A DNA stretch of 64,000 bases from Pseudoalteromonas luteoviolacea B = ATCC 29581. GTDB lineage: Bacteria; Pseudomonadota; Gammaproteobacteria; Enterobacterales; Alteromonadaceae. The DNA lies in contig CAPN01000023.1 of assembly GCA_000333235.1 (NCBI GenBank), positions 62,001 to 126,000 of the forward strand, given 5' to 3'. The notes below the pieces were generated by a model that did not search any database, was not told the DNA's origin, and worked only from the letters and a program-made list of their open reading frames with translations. A program made the position numbers and the translations under genes. Of this stretch, positions 18,293-27,121 are shown in pieces (position 1 is the stretch's first letter; each line of letters begins with the position of its first letter).

Positions 18293-20125
18293 CTAATCTT
18301 CCAATCCTATTTGCCAAATGGCTACTGAACCGGAGATCTCGTTACCAATGATCAGCAATGGGATGCCTGTTGCACTTTGCTCTGCTGGCACAAAAACCAT
18401 CCCTTCAGGTGCTAAATCGCCAGAAATTGCTGCACCTTCAATTACTCCACGATTAAAGAAATAATCCGCAAATTTCACATCGTAAGGGTTAGTGATGTCA
18501 TAAACCATGACTCCACCCATTCGCTCAAGCCCAATAAACGCGAACAAACGTTCGTCTATTTTACCAAGCGCTAAGGCTTCTGGTTCTGGTCCTTTGGCAT
18601 CTGAACGCGTGTCCCCTTCGTTTGTATCTTCATCGTTGTTAAACGCAGCACCATGCACCGATGCCGTAATTCGCTCTATTTGGTCACCAGAATCAAACAC
18701 CACCAAGCCATTATTATCCCAAATGGTAAATGAACGTGCTCCATAGGTATACAAAGCCTCATATAGACCATCTTGGTCAGTATCTCCCATGATTTGAGTG
18801 ACTTTCAATCGCCCGATATCGTCGTTGTCGTTGTTTAGATAAGCGAAATTGGATGCGAGTGAAAGATCTTTAGCGCGGATCTCATCGACGTAAGCAAGGC
18901 AACCAGCTTTATCATCGAAATCCAGACCACCTTTTGCTTTACAATCAGCCGCATTTAGGGCACTAAAGAAGTATTCTCGCCCATCTCCTTCATTTGCAGA
19001 AACGATGAAATTCGCCCCTTTCCAACTAAAACTCGCGATGGTATCAGGCTGATACATGCCATATAAACCGGGGTATTGCTTAAAGTTTATTTTTCCATCT
19101 TTATCAGACGCATCCATCGTCAACTCAGACCAATCTTTGAAGCCAAGTCCCATCAGCCTAACACTATTGTCCTTGAGGTCGACAACGGCTAGCCCATTGT
19201 TTTCTTGAATAGACACATAGGCATAGCGGCTGTCTTTAGAAACTGCTACATATTCAGGTTCCAGATCCATAGCAACAGTCGTGTTTATCAACTTACCATT
19301 TATTATGCGGCCACTTGGACTGGAAAATACCATTCCTAGATCTTCTAATTCAGCTTGCTTATCGTTATAGGCGTTAAAGGTAATGTGCGATGCAGTATCG
19401 GCGATGACTCCATTTTCAATTGAAATAATACTTATTGTCCCTTCTGGATCCACGCTATAGTCACCTGCAGGTTCTCCTTCGTTTGCAACAATGACTTTTT
19501 TGCCATCAGGTGAAAAGGTAACCATATCAGGCAATGCCCCAACCACGACACGTTTAATAAAGCTTGGCGTATCTCCCGAAATATCGTAAAACGCGATATT
19601 TCCGGCTTCACCAGTCGTCTTAGAAGCTAATGCAACAGCCAACAGTTGGTTGTTTTCATCAATTGCAATGCTATTTGCATCCCCAGGGGTATGCTCATTG
19701 AGATTTAATGTCGCACTACTGGTTAAATTTGTCGTATTGACAACACCTTCAATAGTAGTATTTAGCGCTGATGTATCAAAAGTATCAGCTAATATCATTT
19801 CGACGACCGCGGTATCACCTGAGCTATTAATTGCAAAAATGCGCTGTTTCGCACTATGGTATGCAACAATTTCAGCTGCCCCCTCTGGACTTTGCGCGTT
19901 TAGTACCGCGCGACCTATTAGTTCAATTTTTAGCGGGCGATAAGCGTCTTTGCCATCAGCTCCATTCGAGCCATTAGTACCATCTACACCATTTGTTCCA
20001 TCTACGCCATTTTGACCCGCAACACCTGCAGGGCCTTGCAGGCCTTCTTTTCCATCTTCACCATCCAGTGAACAACCCGATAAAATAGAAACTAGTGACA
20101 GAGCGATGATAGAGCGTTTGAACAT
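18293..20125 (-). CDS. Lipoprotein with collagen-like repeats and a choice-of-anchor I type beta-propeller
   Basis: A 610-aa lipoprotein with lipobox LSGC near residue 18. It is followed by about a dozen Gly-X-Y triplets (GLQGPAGVAGQNGVDG onwards, to about residue 60). The rest is a beta-propeller-like region with IAIDENNQLLAVA, VTFSPDGKKVIVANEGEPAG and YVSIQENNGLAVVDL, matching choice-of-anchor I proteins, which relate to alkaline-phosphatase/mesenchyme-specific glycoprotein domains. The acidic EGDTRSDAKGPEPEAL segment may bind calcium. It probably sits on the outer membrane or cell surface. The function is unproven. The triplets make near-identical direct repeats in the DNA at about 19950-20060. 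Confidence 0.8.
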   Translation of the reverse strand: MFKRSIIALSLVSILSGCSLDGEDGKEGLQGPAGVAGQNGVDGTNGVDGTNGSNGADGKDAYRPLKIELIGRAVLNAQSPEGAAEIVAYHSAKQRIFAINSSGDTAVVEMILADTFDTSALNTTIEGVVNTTNLTSSATLNLNEHTPGDANSIAIDENNQLLAVALASKTTGEAGNIAFYDISGDTPSFIKRVVVGALPDMVTFSPDGKKVIVANEGEPAGDYSVDPEGTISIISIENGVIADTASHITFNAYNDKQAELEDLGMVFSSPSGRIINGKLINTTVAMDLEPEYVAVSKDSRYAYVSIQENNGLAVVDLKDNSVRLMGLGFKDWSELTMDASDKDGKINFKQYPGLYGMYQPDTIASFSWKGANFIVSANEGDGREYFFSALNAADCKAKGGLDFDDKAGCLAYVDEIRAKDLSLASNFAYLNNDNDDIGRLKVTQIMGDTDQDGLYEALYTYGARSFTIWDNNGLVVFDSGDQIERITASVHGAAFNNDEDTNEGDTRSDAKGPEPEALALGKIDERLFAFIGLERMGGVMVYDITNPYDVKFADYFFNRGVIEGAAISGDLAPEGMVFVPAEQSATGIPLLIIGNEISGSVAIWQIGLED

Positions 20126-20510
20126 GATTTAACCTTTGCTTCAATAATAAATAAGCAATAGTCCATCACATCAAGATGATGCTTTTGTTGCACATTTTTT
20201 AAAATTATAAGTCTTGCGAAGTATTCAATGATAAGAATGTAGAAGCTTTTATTGATTAAACGTTATTGCCTAACGGGTCATAATAACAGCAAAAATATCG
20301 AATAAACGTCAATGCCATTCTTTGAGTTAGCTGCTTAAATAGTAAATCAATATCGCGGTCTAAAATCGAAAGATAAGTGCTTCGTGTCCTGATATATTGA
20401 GAATTAGAGCTTTGCTAAGAATAATTCTCGGATCTTGATTTCAATGTCAATTACTTCAAACCCAACCTCGGTCACACTCCTTGTTTAAGTTTAGCTAGAG
20501 TCACTAGGCA
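20126..20510. other. Intergenic region, promoter of the lipoprotein gene
   Basis: The 385-bp gap upstream of the lipoprotein start is AT-rich. I see no open frame, hairpin with a T tract, or known operator in it. Confidence 0.4.
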
Positions 20511-21041
20511 TCAATACTTTTTTTGAAAAAACAATGTAACTTCGGCGAACACAACACCAAATTTTTTGATGTAAGAACGATTCATTACTGTTTCATTATC
20601 AAAACGCCACATCCAATCATCAAATTGAACCCGATACGTTGTGCCGCTAACAGGCAAGTCCATTTCATATTTCCATTGCAGCGCATTACCAAAAATTTCT
20701 CCTGACGCTGACGCCAAAATATCACTTGCTTGACCGATGTACTTTCCTCTCTCTGGCTGAGAAATTGTCCAAACGCGCGTTTTTACTCCTTCCCCTAGCT
20801 GATACTGAAATTGCTCGTCCAAAACAAGCTTTTCATCTTTCAATGAACCATTAAGTTCCACTGTAAACTGTTGGATCACATTGCCAGAGCGGTCTTGAAC
20901 AATCCCCCACCCTTTAACCGAGCCGTTAAAATACTCTATCGGATCTAATTTTGGTTTTTGGTTTATGTATGTATTCCCATCAATGGATAGACCACATCCA
21001 CTCAACATACCTACCCAGATCAACATTACCCATCGCATCAT
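20511..21041 (-). CDS. DUF3833-type lipoprotein
   Basis: A 176-aa lipoprotein with lipobox LSGC near residue 16. The body contains YFNGSVKGWGIVQDRSGNV and ends with DDWMWRFDNETVMNRSYIKKFG, both typical of the DUF3833 family. Its ATG overlaps the stop of the upstream chalcone-isomerase-like gene by 4 bases, so the two are translationally coupled. In other gammaproteobacteria these genes often occur together, sometimes near fatty-acid or photolyase clusters. Function unknown; the envelope location is clear from the signal. Confidence 0.82.
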   Translation of the reverse strand: MMRWVMLIWVGMLSGCGLSIDGNTYINQKPKLDPIEYFNGSVKGWGIVQDRSGNVIQQFTVELNGSLKDEKLVLDEQFQYQLGEGVKTRVWTISQPERGKYIGQASDILASASGEIFGNALQWKYEMDLPVSGTTYRVQFDDWMWRFDNETVMNRSYIKKFGVVFAEVTLFFQKKY

Positions 21042-21568
21042 TTCACCTCTTTTGATGATTTTTTGTTAAGACCAAGAAGTTCACGCCTAGTATCTGGAGC
21101 TGTGGTTTTCTCTCCTAACCAAATATCAAAAAACCACAAGGTAAAATCTGCATCGTCGATTTTGCCAACTTCCTGTCCGTTGTAACGAAATAGTGTCGCA
21201 CCATTCAGTTCTCGACTTCCGATGAGAGAATCGCCTTTTCTGATATCAGGGAAGATATTTACCATTAAAGCGAGCCACTGAGCTTGTTTTGCTTCGTCGT
21301 TTAAACCTTGCTCTTTCATTTCTTGGATGGAACGCTTAGCAATTTCCTTCCCTTTAAGATCTAAATGATAGGTCAATTTCAGTCTAAACGGTTTGGATTT
21401 ATCAAATTGGCCTGAGGGCGCAAACAACTCTGCCGTATATACGTCCCAAAACAGATAGGAATACGTGGCTTCATTCCCTACCCGCTTAAATTCCGTTGTG
21501 TCCGTTGCCACCGCATTGACATGTAGAGTTAAACTTAAAAATAGTGCGATAAACGTAATCCGAGGCAT
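21038..21568 (-). CDS. Chalcone-isomerase-like secreted protein
   Basis: A 176-aa protein with a signal peptide (residues 1-21). The core FKRVGNEATYSYLFWDVYTAELFAP and LKLTYHLDLKGKEIAKRSI resemble the chalcone-isomerase-like domain found in bacterial periplasmic proteins. Bacterial members bind fatty acids or lipids rather than perform plant chalcone chemistry; the ligand here is unknown. It heads a two-gene unit with the DUF3833 lipoprotein. Confidence 0.8.
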   Translation of the reverse strand: MPRITFIALFLSLTLHVNAVATDTTEFKRVGNEATYSYLFWDVYTAELFAPSGQFDKSKPFRLKLTYHLDLKGKEIAKRSIQEMKEQGLNDEAKQAQWLALMVNIFPDIRKGDSLIGSRELNGATLFRYNGQEVGKIDDADFTLWFFDIWLGEKTTAPDTRRELLGLNKKSSKEVK

Positions 21569-21652
21569 GCCCTATTCCTGAGTTAAATGACGATGCCATC
21601 TATACGAGCCAATCGGCACAGAGGATCGTTAAACCTAAAAATAATCATGCGT

Positions 21653-21669
21653 TGTAAAGGGGCTTTACA
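21653..21669. repeat. TGTAAA-N5-TTTACA inverted repeat, copy 2
   Basis: TGTAAAGGGGCTTTACA, with one more matching pair on each side (21652-21670). It lies 85 bp upstream of the chalcone-isomerase-like gene and 6 bp past the stop of the next gene. Confidence 0.7.
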
Positions 21670-21675
21670 AGTTAG

Positions 21676-22041
21676 TCAGATACTTGGAAAGTCTTCAATT
21701 TCTTGACGTGCAAATACAAAACTAAGCCCTGCAACAACGATAAAAATGCCATACATACTAAAAACATAAAGCAAATCGCTATCGGCAGTGACTTGAATTA
21801 GCTTAGTTCCATCATTCAGTATTAACACATTGATGCAAGCGATCAAAAAAGTCGGGATAAAATACTTTTTACCGGATGCAGCGCTCGACAATGCGGCGAC
21901 AAGCATAGACGCAAGAACTAAATAAAAAGAAATAACCGAATTGGCACCTAATTCTAGGCATAGAGGTAAAGAAAATAATGCACTTAAAACAGACATTAAC
22001 CCTAATCCTTTAAAAAGCATATTCAATCCTTGAATTTTCAT
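21676..22041 (-). CDS. Four-span membrane protein of unknown function
   Basis: A 121-aa protein with four hydrophobic segments (about residues 9-30, 34-55, 60-78 and 90-112) and short polar loops. I do not recognise a family. The two early methionines leave the start open between residues 1 and 8. It may share a transcript with the chalcone-isomerase-like pair downstream. Confidence 0.65.
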   Translation of the reverse strand: MKIQGLNMLFKGLGLMSVLSALFSLPLCLELGANSVISFYLVLASMLVAALSSAASGKKYFIPTFLIACINVLILNDGTKLIQVTADSDLLYVFSMYGIFIVVAGLSFVFARQEIEDFPSI

Positions 22042-22230
22042 TTTCTAATCAACGCTAACAACACACCGTCTGATAAAAACTGCTTACTTTTAAATCCGTT
22101 AGCACTGTTGTTTAGTATGTCTTATAGCAGACCGCATAGCAAGAAAATACGTTAACAAAGTTACGGTATTGTAAATAAAATTAGCAACCTTGTTTATTGA
22201 GATACCATCTAAGACTAAAAGGTACAATAA

Positions 22231-22245
22231 TGCTATTGATTATCA
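22231..22245 (+). promoter_or_regulatory. Fur-like box upstream of the DUF3649-PepSY-DUF3325 operon
   Basis: TGCTATTGATTATCA matches 12 of 14 informative positions of the 7-1-7 Fur consensus TGATAAT-N-ATTATCA. It lies about 110 bp before the first gene of an operon whose relatives are iron-regulated. The surrounding 22042-22352 gap holds nothing else recognised. Confidence 0.5.
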
Positions 22246-22352
22246 CTATTACTAACAGCTCAAATTCTTCATAATATCCACTCATTTAATCAAGCATCTT
22301 TATTTTGGTTAAGTATCTCAATATTAATTACTGATTTTGAAGGGCTTCACTG

Positions 22353-22655
22353 ATGAGTACTTTACTTAATCTATCATTTCTCGACTTATATCGCTGGCAA
22401 GTTATTGCTCGCTTTGTTCTAGCAATTTTTGGCGGGTATTTTTTAAGTGCCGCAACAAGTAGTGTTCTTACCCTTATTTTACCCTTTTCCGCTGTTGATG
22501 CGGTGCTCGTCGCTACAACACTCAGTATCGCGTTTTACAGCCTATTCTTTATTATGACGTTTGCAGTTAAATCACTTAGTAAAATAGCGACCTGCTACGT
22601 CATTCTAGGATTGTTCCTGAGTCATTTCATCGTGCAATATTCGGAGTGGTTATGA
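22353..22655 (+). CDS. DUF3649-type small membrane protein, iron-uptake associated
   Basis: A 100-aa protein with three membrane segments (RFVLAIFGGYFLSAATSSVL, a second near 50-68, a third near 75-95). The WQVIARFVLAIFGGY start is typical of the DUF3649 family, found beside PepSY and DUF3325 genes in siderophore-iron loci. Its stop overlaps the next start (ATGA). Confidence 0.72.
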   Translation: MSTLLNLSFLDLYRWQVIARFVLAIFGGYFLSAATSSVLTLILPFSAVDAVLVATTLSIAFYSLFFIMTFAVKSLSKIATCYVILGLFLSHFIVQYSEWL

Positions 22656-24226
22656 AAGGTTCATTCTTTAGAACGATGACATGGCTTCATACCTGGGTAG
22701 GCTTGCTCACGATCTGGTTACTTATCCTTATTTTCTTTGCTGGCATGATGAGCTTTTTCCGCAGTGAGATCAATCTATGGACGCAACCAGGGCTTCATAA
22801 AGCATTAATTGCTCAACAAGATGCCAAGACTCAAAATGAACAAATTGATTTTGCAGTGCAATATTTGAAAAAAAATGCCCCTTCAAGCACATCGTGGTGG
22901 ATCTTGCCTTCGAATGATCGACAGCCATTACTAGAAGTAGCTTATCAAGAACAAAATGAGCCGGGGAAACGCTCATCTTTCGTCAGTCAGTACTTTGCGA
23001 TTGATGAATATTTTACCCCTTTAACTACTATCGACTCGAAAGGGGGGGATTTCTTCTATCGATTGCACTTTGATCTTCATTATCTTAGCCCAATCACCGC
23101 AAGATGGCTGGTGTGCTTTGCTAGTTTATTTATGCTGATTGCACTCATTTCAGGAATCATAATTCATAAGCGCATTTTCAAAGATCTATTCACGTGGCGA
23201 AGTGGCAAAGGATTACGCACTTGGCTTGATAGCCATAATGTTTCTTCTGTTATCGCACTTCCATTCCACTTAATGATCACCTACACAGGGCTAGTCACTC
23301 TTATTTTTATGCTTTTTCCTTCACCTGCCTTGACCAAATTTAATGGTGATTTTGGTGCTTTTTTTAAGGCCCTTGATAACACTCGAATGTCGATAGATGT
23401 GGCCCATCAGCATTCTGACATGCTCGCAACAAAACAATGGTTAGAGCAAGTTTATACTAACTGGGGAGAGGTTCCGCTTAAGCGCATCATTATTGATCAT
23501 CCAGGTGATGCAAATGCCACTATTAAAGTGTTTGCGAGCACAGGTCAACGGATTCAGGATAGTGAACCCACGATATTGCTAAACGCGAGGACGGGTGAAC
23601 AATTAGCCCGTTCTAACGAATCTCTATCGATACCACATACTTTTTATGACAGTATGACGGCCTTACATACAGGTCGTTTGGCAAAACCAATGTTGCGTTG
23701 GTTGTATTGTTTAGGTGGTCTATTGGGTCTTGCGATGTTAATCACAGGGGCAATATTGTGGGTCAATCGACGACTCAATATTCATGAAAAGGCCCACTTT
23801 GGTTGTCAATTAGTGAAGTCATTGAACTTGGCAGCCATCATGGGCTTACCACTCGCCACCGTAAGCTTTTTTTGGGCAAATCGTTTATTACCAACACAGA
23901 TGCAGGGCAGGGCGGAGCAAGAGATCGCTGTCTTCTTTTTTGTCTGGTTAAGCACATTGCTCTTTGCATCAATTTCTCAAAATATACTACAGTGGCAACG
24001 GCTTGCTTGGTTAAACGTTGTCGCATGGGCAGGGTTGCCAGTTCTTAGTGCATTGATCACCAAAAATCCAACGCATTTAGCCTTGTTAAACGGACAAACC
24101 ATCCTTTGGGCGTTTGATTTCGTCTTTTTACTAAGTGCACTATTTTTTGCAACCGTTGCGGTCAAGTTACATTCGAGATCTAATCGCGTCACTGTTAGTA
24201 AAATAGAGATCCAAACATGGAAGTAA
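22652..24226 (+). CDS. PepSY-associated TM helix protein (putative ferric-siderophore reductase)
   Basis: The start ATG at 22652 overlaps the previous stop and has GGAG upstream. The 524-aa protein opens with RTMTWLHTWVGLLTIWLL, typical of PepSY-TM proteins. Four to five membrane helices flank a large periplasmic part (about 150-340), and further helices follow. Histidines in HTWVG, FHLMITYTG and ALHTGR could ligate haem. Related proteins such as FpvG reduce ferric siderophores at the inner membrane. The three-gene layout and the upstream Fur-like site support an iron role here. Confidence 0.8.
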   Translation: MKGSFFRTMTWLHTWVGLLTIWLLILIFFAGMMSFFRSEINLWTQPGLHKALIAQQDAKTQNEQIDFAVQYLKKNAPSSTSWWILPSNDRQPLLEVAYQEQNEPGKRSSFVSQYFAIDEYFTPLTTIDSKGGDFFYRLHFDLHYLSPITARWLVCFASLFMLIALISGIIIHKRIFKDLFTWRSGKGLRTWLDSHNVSSVIALPFHLMITYTGLVTLIFMLFPSPALTKFNGDFGAFFKALDNTRMSIDVAHQHSDMLATKQWLEQVYTNWGEVPLKRIIIDHPGDANATIKVFASTGQRIQDSEPTILLNARTGEQLARSNESLSIPHTFYDSMTALHTGRLAKPMLRWLYCLGGLLGLAMLITGAILWVNRRLNIHEKAHFGCQLVKSLNLAAIMGLPLATVSFFWANRLLPTQMQGRAEQEIAVFFFVWLSTLLFASISQNILQWQRLAWLNVVAWAGLPVLSALITKNPTHLALLNGQTILWAFDFVFLLSALFFATVAVKLHSRSNRVTVSKIEIQTWK

Positions 24227-24543
24227 GCGTCTTATTGCTATCGTGCAGCCTGCTGTTTTTTGTTATGTGCAAACCCGCAAAATCAACAACACTCATAAAT
24301 AGAAAATTAAATACACAAGAAATCAGTGCACTAAATAAATTGGCTTGGATCAGTCTTTTATTAAGTTTTGTCGCAGCCACAACATCACTAGGATCTTATG
24401 GAGTACTAAAATGGATAGGGTGGTTGACCCTATGTGTTGGTTGGATGATCCTATCGTTAAATATAGCGACAACTAAGCCAAAACGTTTTTTGGCCTATTA
24501 TTTTAGCCTCCCCAGCATACTATTGGTGTACGGTTTTTACTAA
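24217..24543 (+). CDS. DUF3325-type membrane protein
   Basis: A 108-aa protein with four hydrophobic segments, overlapping the PepSY gene by 10 bases. The segment LGSYGVLKWIGWLTLCVG fits DUF3325, a family that occurs in PepSY-type iron operons. It is the last gene of the unit. A biochemical role is not known; a structural part of the reductase complex is an inference. Confidence 0.7.
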   Translation: MEVSVLLLSCSLLFFVMCKPAKSTTLINRKLNTQEISALNKLAWISLLLSFVAATTSLGSYGVLKWIGWLTLCVGWMILSLNIATTKPKRFLAYYFSLPSILLVYGFY

Positions 24544-24916
24544 GTCGATACTCATTGATTGGCTTTAAATTTCTTAAATGAGAAAGAACCTTAAGAACCG
24601 TTGTTCAACATTTACTTTGATAGCAAACCAGTCTGAGATCATTTTTTTACTAACGTTGCTCATTTTTGATAAGAGATCTAGCTGTATTCGTCACTTTAAC
24701 GCGTATTAAGTTAGTAAAAATATGATCTGTTCTAGTTAAAAAGAGAAAACAGGTCCCTTTGCTTAGTAAAATCATGATCTCTGCAATGAAAATAGAACAA
24801 GAACAAGACACCTGTTAGTAAAATTATGATCTCAAAATTCCAATTCTAGCCTCCTAGTTAGTAAAAACCTGATCTGCGTTATTGATGGTATGAAACACGT
24901 TCGCTAGTGAGCCATA

Positions 24917-24971
24917 TTTTTTCAATAATATTTTCATTATTTTATATTATATTTTAATAACTTAAGATAAA
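24917..24971. other. AT-rich stretch inside the distal iteron array
   Basis: About 55 bases that are nearly all A and T (TATTTTATATTATATTTTAA at its core), set between the fifth and sixth iterons. The arrangement of iterons around an AT-rich segment is the usual plan of a plasmid origin with its unwinding element. Confidence 0.55.
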
Positions 24972-25040
24972 AAGTGACATCGGGCTAGCTAAATTGGAAG
25001 CAGCTGGTAAAGTTAGTAAAAATATGATCTACCCTTAATC

Positions 25041-25300
25041 AACTTTGAGATGCTTGCCTCTAACAAGTGTTTACCGGGATTTCAGGCAAGATGTTGAGCT
25101 CCTGTAATGGCCTACCCTTATCAACGTCCATAACACGGTATCGACGCGAAAAACGTGATCTGCGAAAATACCACCGTGTTTCCTCTTCGTTGTTATCTTA
25201 TTTTAAAGGAGCCTTTTGCAATATTTACATTGCTTGTATTGAAAACATGGTGAAGCTTTGAAACATTTAACTTCAAATTGTTCTGGTATGTTCTAGTTTG
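25041..25300. repeat. Decayed copy of the 14.2-kb repeat element
   Basis: The segment ending near 25300 (ATTGAAAACATGGTGAAGC, TTGAAACATTTAACTTCAA) lines up with 14440-14495, and the start (GATGCTTGCC, ACAAG, TTTAC, AGGCAAG) with 14251-14290. It lies within the distal iteron block. A further short match to the same element is at 25768-25801. The short open frame across it has no support as a gene. Confidence 0.45.
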
Positions 25301-25832
25301 GTTCGCTAACTAAAAGCATTCGATCAAACGAAATCATCAGGCTAAGTCTATTTTCACCTATATTGATTAAAGACTAGTTAGTATAAGCTTGATCTAACAC
25401 TCTAATTGACTAAATGTTTTTCTACTAGTGAAAGCCTTTCTAAAAGGGATCAAGATAAGAAATCTTAATCAAAAAGTATCAACAACCACGTTAAGTAATG
25501 TGGGAGAGTTAGTATTAAAGTGATCTATTTAAGATTCTAATATCAAAATTCTTAGCGTCGATTGTCCGGTTTCGGCTTGTCTGCTGGCATTCTGTGATAT
25601 TATGTTTAATTGAATCTCGACAATTGAGTAATGTATAAATCTGTCAGAAAATTACAATTTAAACACCAAAACACGGCCTTTAACAATCACCCCTGTGTTA
25701 TCAGTATCAGAGAAAAACAAGATATCCCCAGCGATGCATGAGTTCTGTAAGCATTAACTAGCGATTAGGTAACGCATTGATTGCAGTTAATGACTTTCCC
25801 CTAATCATAACCAATAACTCTACACCAATGCC

Positions 25833-25849
25833 TGTAAACCCCCTTTACA
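25833..25849. repeat. TGTAAA-N5-TTTACA inverted repeat, copy 3
   Basis: TGTAAACCCCCTTTACA, the exact reverse complement of copies 4 to 6. It lies 34 bp past the stop of the lipocalin gene, at the edge of the distal iteron region. Confidence 0.72.
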
Positions 25850-25883
25850 TTGCCATATAAATCGAGTATTTGCTTATAGTCCT

Positions 25884-26399
25884 TTAATGACGAGGGTACA
25901 CCAAAGTAGACAGGTCAAAACCAAGCTTTTGAGCCGTTTGTTTAAAACGAGCAATTTCGGTTTCACTGACGTTAAACTTTCTTGAAAGAAACCACAAATA
26001 CTCTTTGTTGTAACCTGCAACATAAGCACTTGAATAAGCAGTTGTATCTAAGTCAAATATTACATAACTACTATAAAAAGGGCCGAAAAATGATACTTGC
26101 AAATGGCCAATATCAGAATCACCAACAAAAACCGCACGACCTTTCGCTTCTTTCCAAGCTTGGTTTTTCACATCGAATCCGCGGTTTACTACCAAAACAC
26201 TACCATCATCTTGTAATTCGTAGGTTGCAGTAACTTTTTCTAAGCCTTTTTCAAAGCGATTTTCAATGCGAGCGATTTCATACCATTTGCCAGTGTATCG
26301 TTGCAATTCAAAGTTAGACACAGGTTCAACACCATCAGGGAGCGACGTGCAAGCACTAAGAAATAAAAACACCACAGGTGTCAAAAATTTTTGTATCAT
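25884..26399 (-). CDS. blc: Bacterial outer-membrane lipocalin
   Basis: A 171-aa lipoprotein with lipobox LSAC near residue 17. The lipocalin signature RYTGKWYEIARIENRFEKG is at about residues 34-52, and WFLSRKFNVSETEIARF near the C terminus is typical of Blc. The length is normal. It is anchored to the outer membrane and binds lysophospholipid or fatty-acid ligands during envelope maintenance in E. coli; the same role is likely here. Single gene. Confidence 0.9.
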   Translation of the reverse strand: MIQKFLTPVVFLFLSACTSLPDGVEPVSNFELQRYTGKWYEIARIENRFEKGLEKVTATYELQDDGSVLVVNRGFDVKNQAWKEAKGRAVFVGDSDIGHLQVSFFGPFYSSYVIFDLDTTAYSSAYVAGYNKEYLWFLSRKFNVSETEIARFKQTAQKLGFDLSTLVYPRH

Positions 26400-26459
26400 G
26401 ATAAGACTCTTTTACCCGAAGCATGTAATACCGTTATTGTTTACGATTTAGGATAGATA

Positions 26460-26990
26460 ATGGATCGAATAGGATTTGGTAGCAACACGTCACTCATTGC
26501 CGTCTATGTAGAAAAAAGGCCATTAATACCAGAGTACCAAAGTTTTCAAGACTATCGCCCTCTCTTACCTAATGAAATAGAGTTTATAAACAACCGGGCA
26601 GGTAATGGCTGGAGAAAGCTTTTTAATGTGTATGCAAAAATCATTGAAGCGATCAATCTACCCGGCTTTGAATCAGAGAAAATCAGATCTTGGCAACAAT
26701 ATCGAGATACACATCTCTTAAAAAGCTCAGGGCAAGAAGCATTACTATTTTCTCCTCCACGATTTAGCCGTGATTCCACCATCCATATAATTGCCGGACG
26801 TACTTACGCTAAAAAGCTAATTAATGAAGGAAAGTTGTGCTGTTCCTTAATTTGGCTGAATGAAGAGTTTGCTATCGATAAGGAAAACAAGCTAATTATT
26901 TGTCCATTTTTTGACTATCGCCAATTAAGCAACACTAAAATCGACTATTTAAAGACGCTCATTGATGAGCTCTGTCTGGCTCAAATTTAA
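26460..26990 (+). CDS. Conserved hypothetical protein
   Basis: A 176-aa soluble protein without signal or membrane segments. It has a mixed composition with conserved-looking patches such as FINNRAGNGWRKLFNVYAKI and CSLIWLNEEFAIDK. It looks like a real gene (ATG start, balanced codon use, divergent from blc), but I cannot assign a function. It may belong to a DUF restricted to Alteromonadales. Confidence 0.65.
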   Translation: MDRIGFGSNTSLIAVYVEKRPLIPEYQSFQDYRPLLPNEIEFINNRAGNGWRKLFNVYAKIIEAINLPGFESEKIRSWQQYRDTHLLKSSGQEALLFSPPRFSRDSTIHIIAGRTYAKKLINEGKLCCSLIWLNEEFAIDKENKLIICPFFDYRQLSNTKIDYLKTLIDELCLAQI

Positions 26991-27121
26991 AACTAACGTT
27001 AAACCAGTTAAACACTAAAGCGTTCTAGTTGCAAAATAACAGGGAATAAATATTACACTGGTTTTTTTTACGATACCTTCTAAAGTTTTAACAGTTGGAT
27101 CAATGCTGCTAAGGAGTGAGC

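Larger units (their letters stand above)
24636..25526. repeat. Distal iteron array (eight 19-bp copies)
   Basis: Copies of GTTAGTAAAANNNTGATCT lie at 24636-24654 (minus), 24710-24728, 24762-24780, 24814-24832, 24857-24875, 25012-25030, 25377-25395 and 25508-25526 (all plus). A degenerate copy is at 25143-25161. The second to fourth are exactly 52 bp apart, start to start, and the fifth follows after 43. They match the iterons next to the rep gene at 61.5-61.9 kb, and are closer to consensus than those. No rep gene is near. The likely role is binding of the Rep protein for copy control, origin pairing or a second origin. Confidence 0.85.

Noticed and set aside
24636-24875. Regular spacing of short repeats suggested a CRISPR array
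   Set aside because: The repeats are only 19 bp, one is inverted, spacing is uneven overall and there are no cas genes. They match iterons at the origin.
25067-25261. 64-aa open frame in the distal iteron region
   Set aside because: No ribosome site or recognisable protein, and it spans a degenerate iteron and a decayed repeat.
26007-26014. GTTGTAAC, the core of the E. coli Ter site, in the lipocalin gene
   Set aside because: The flanking bases do not match Ter, and the same octamer also occurs in coding sequence at 21179 and 32513, so it is probably chance.
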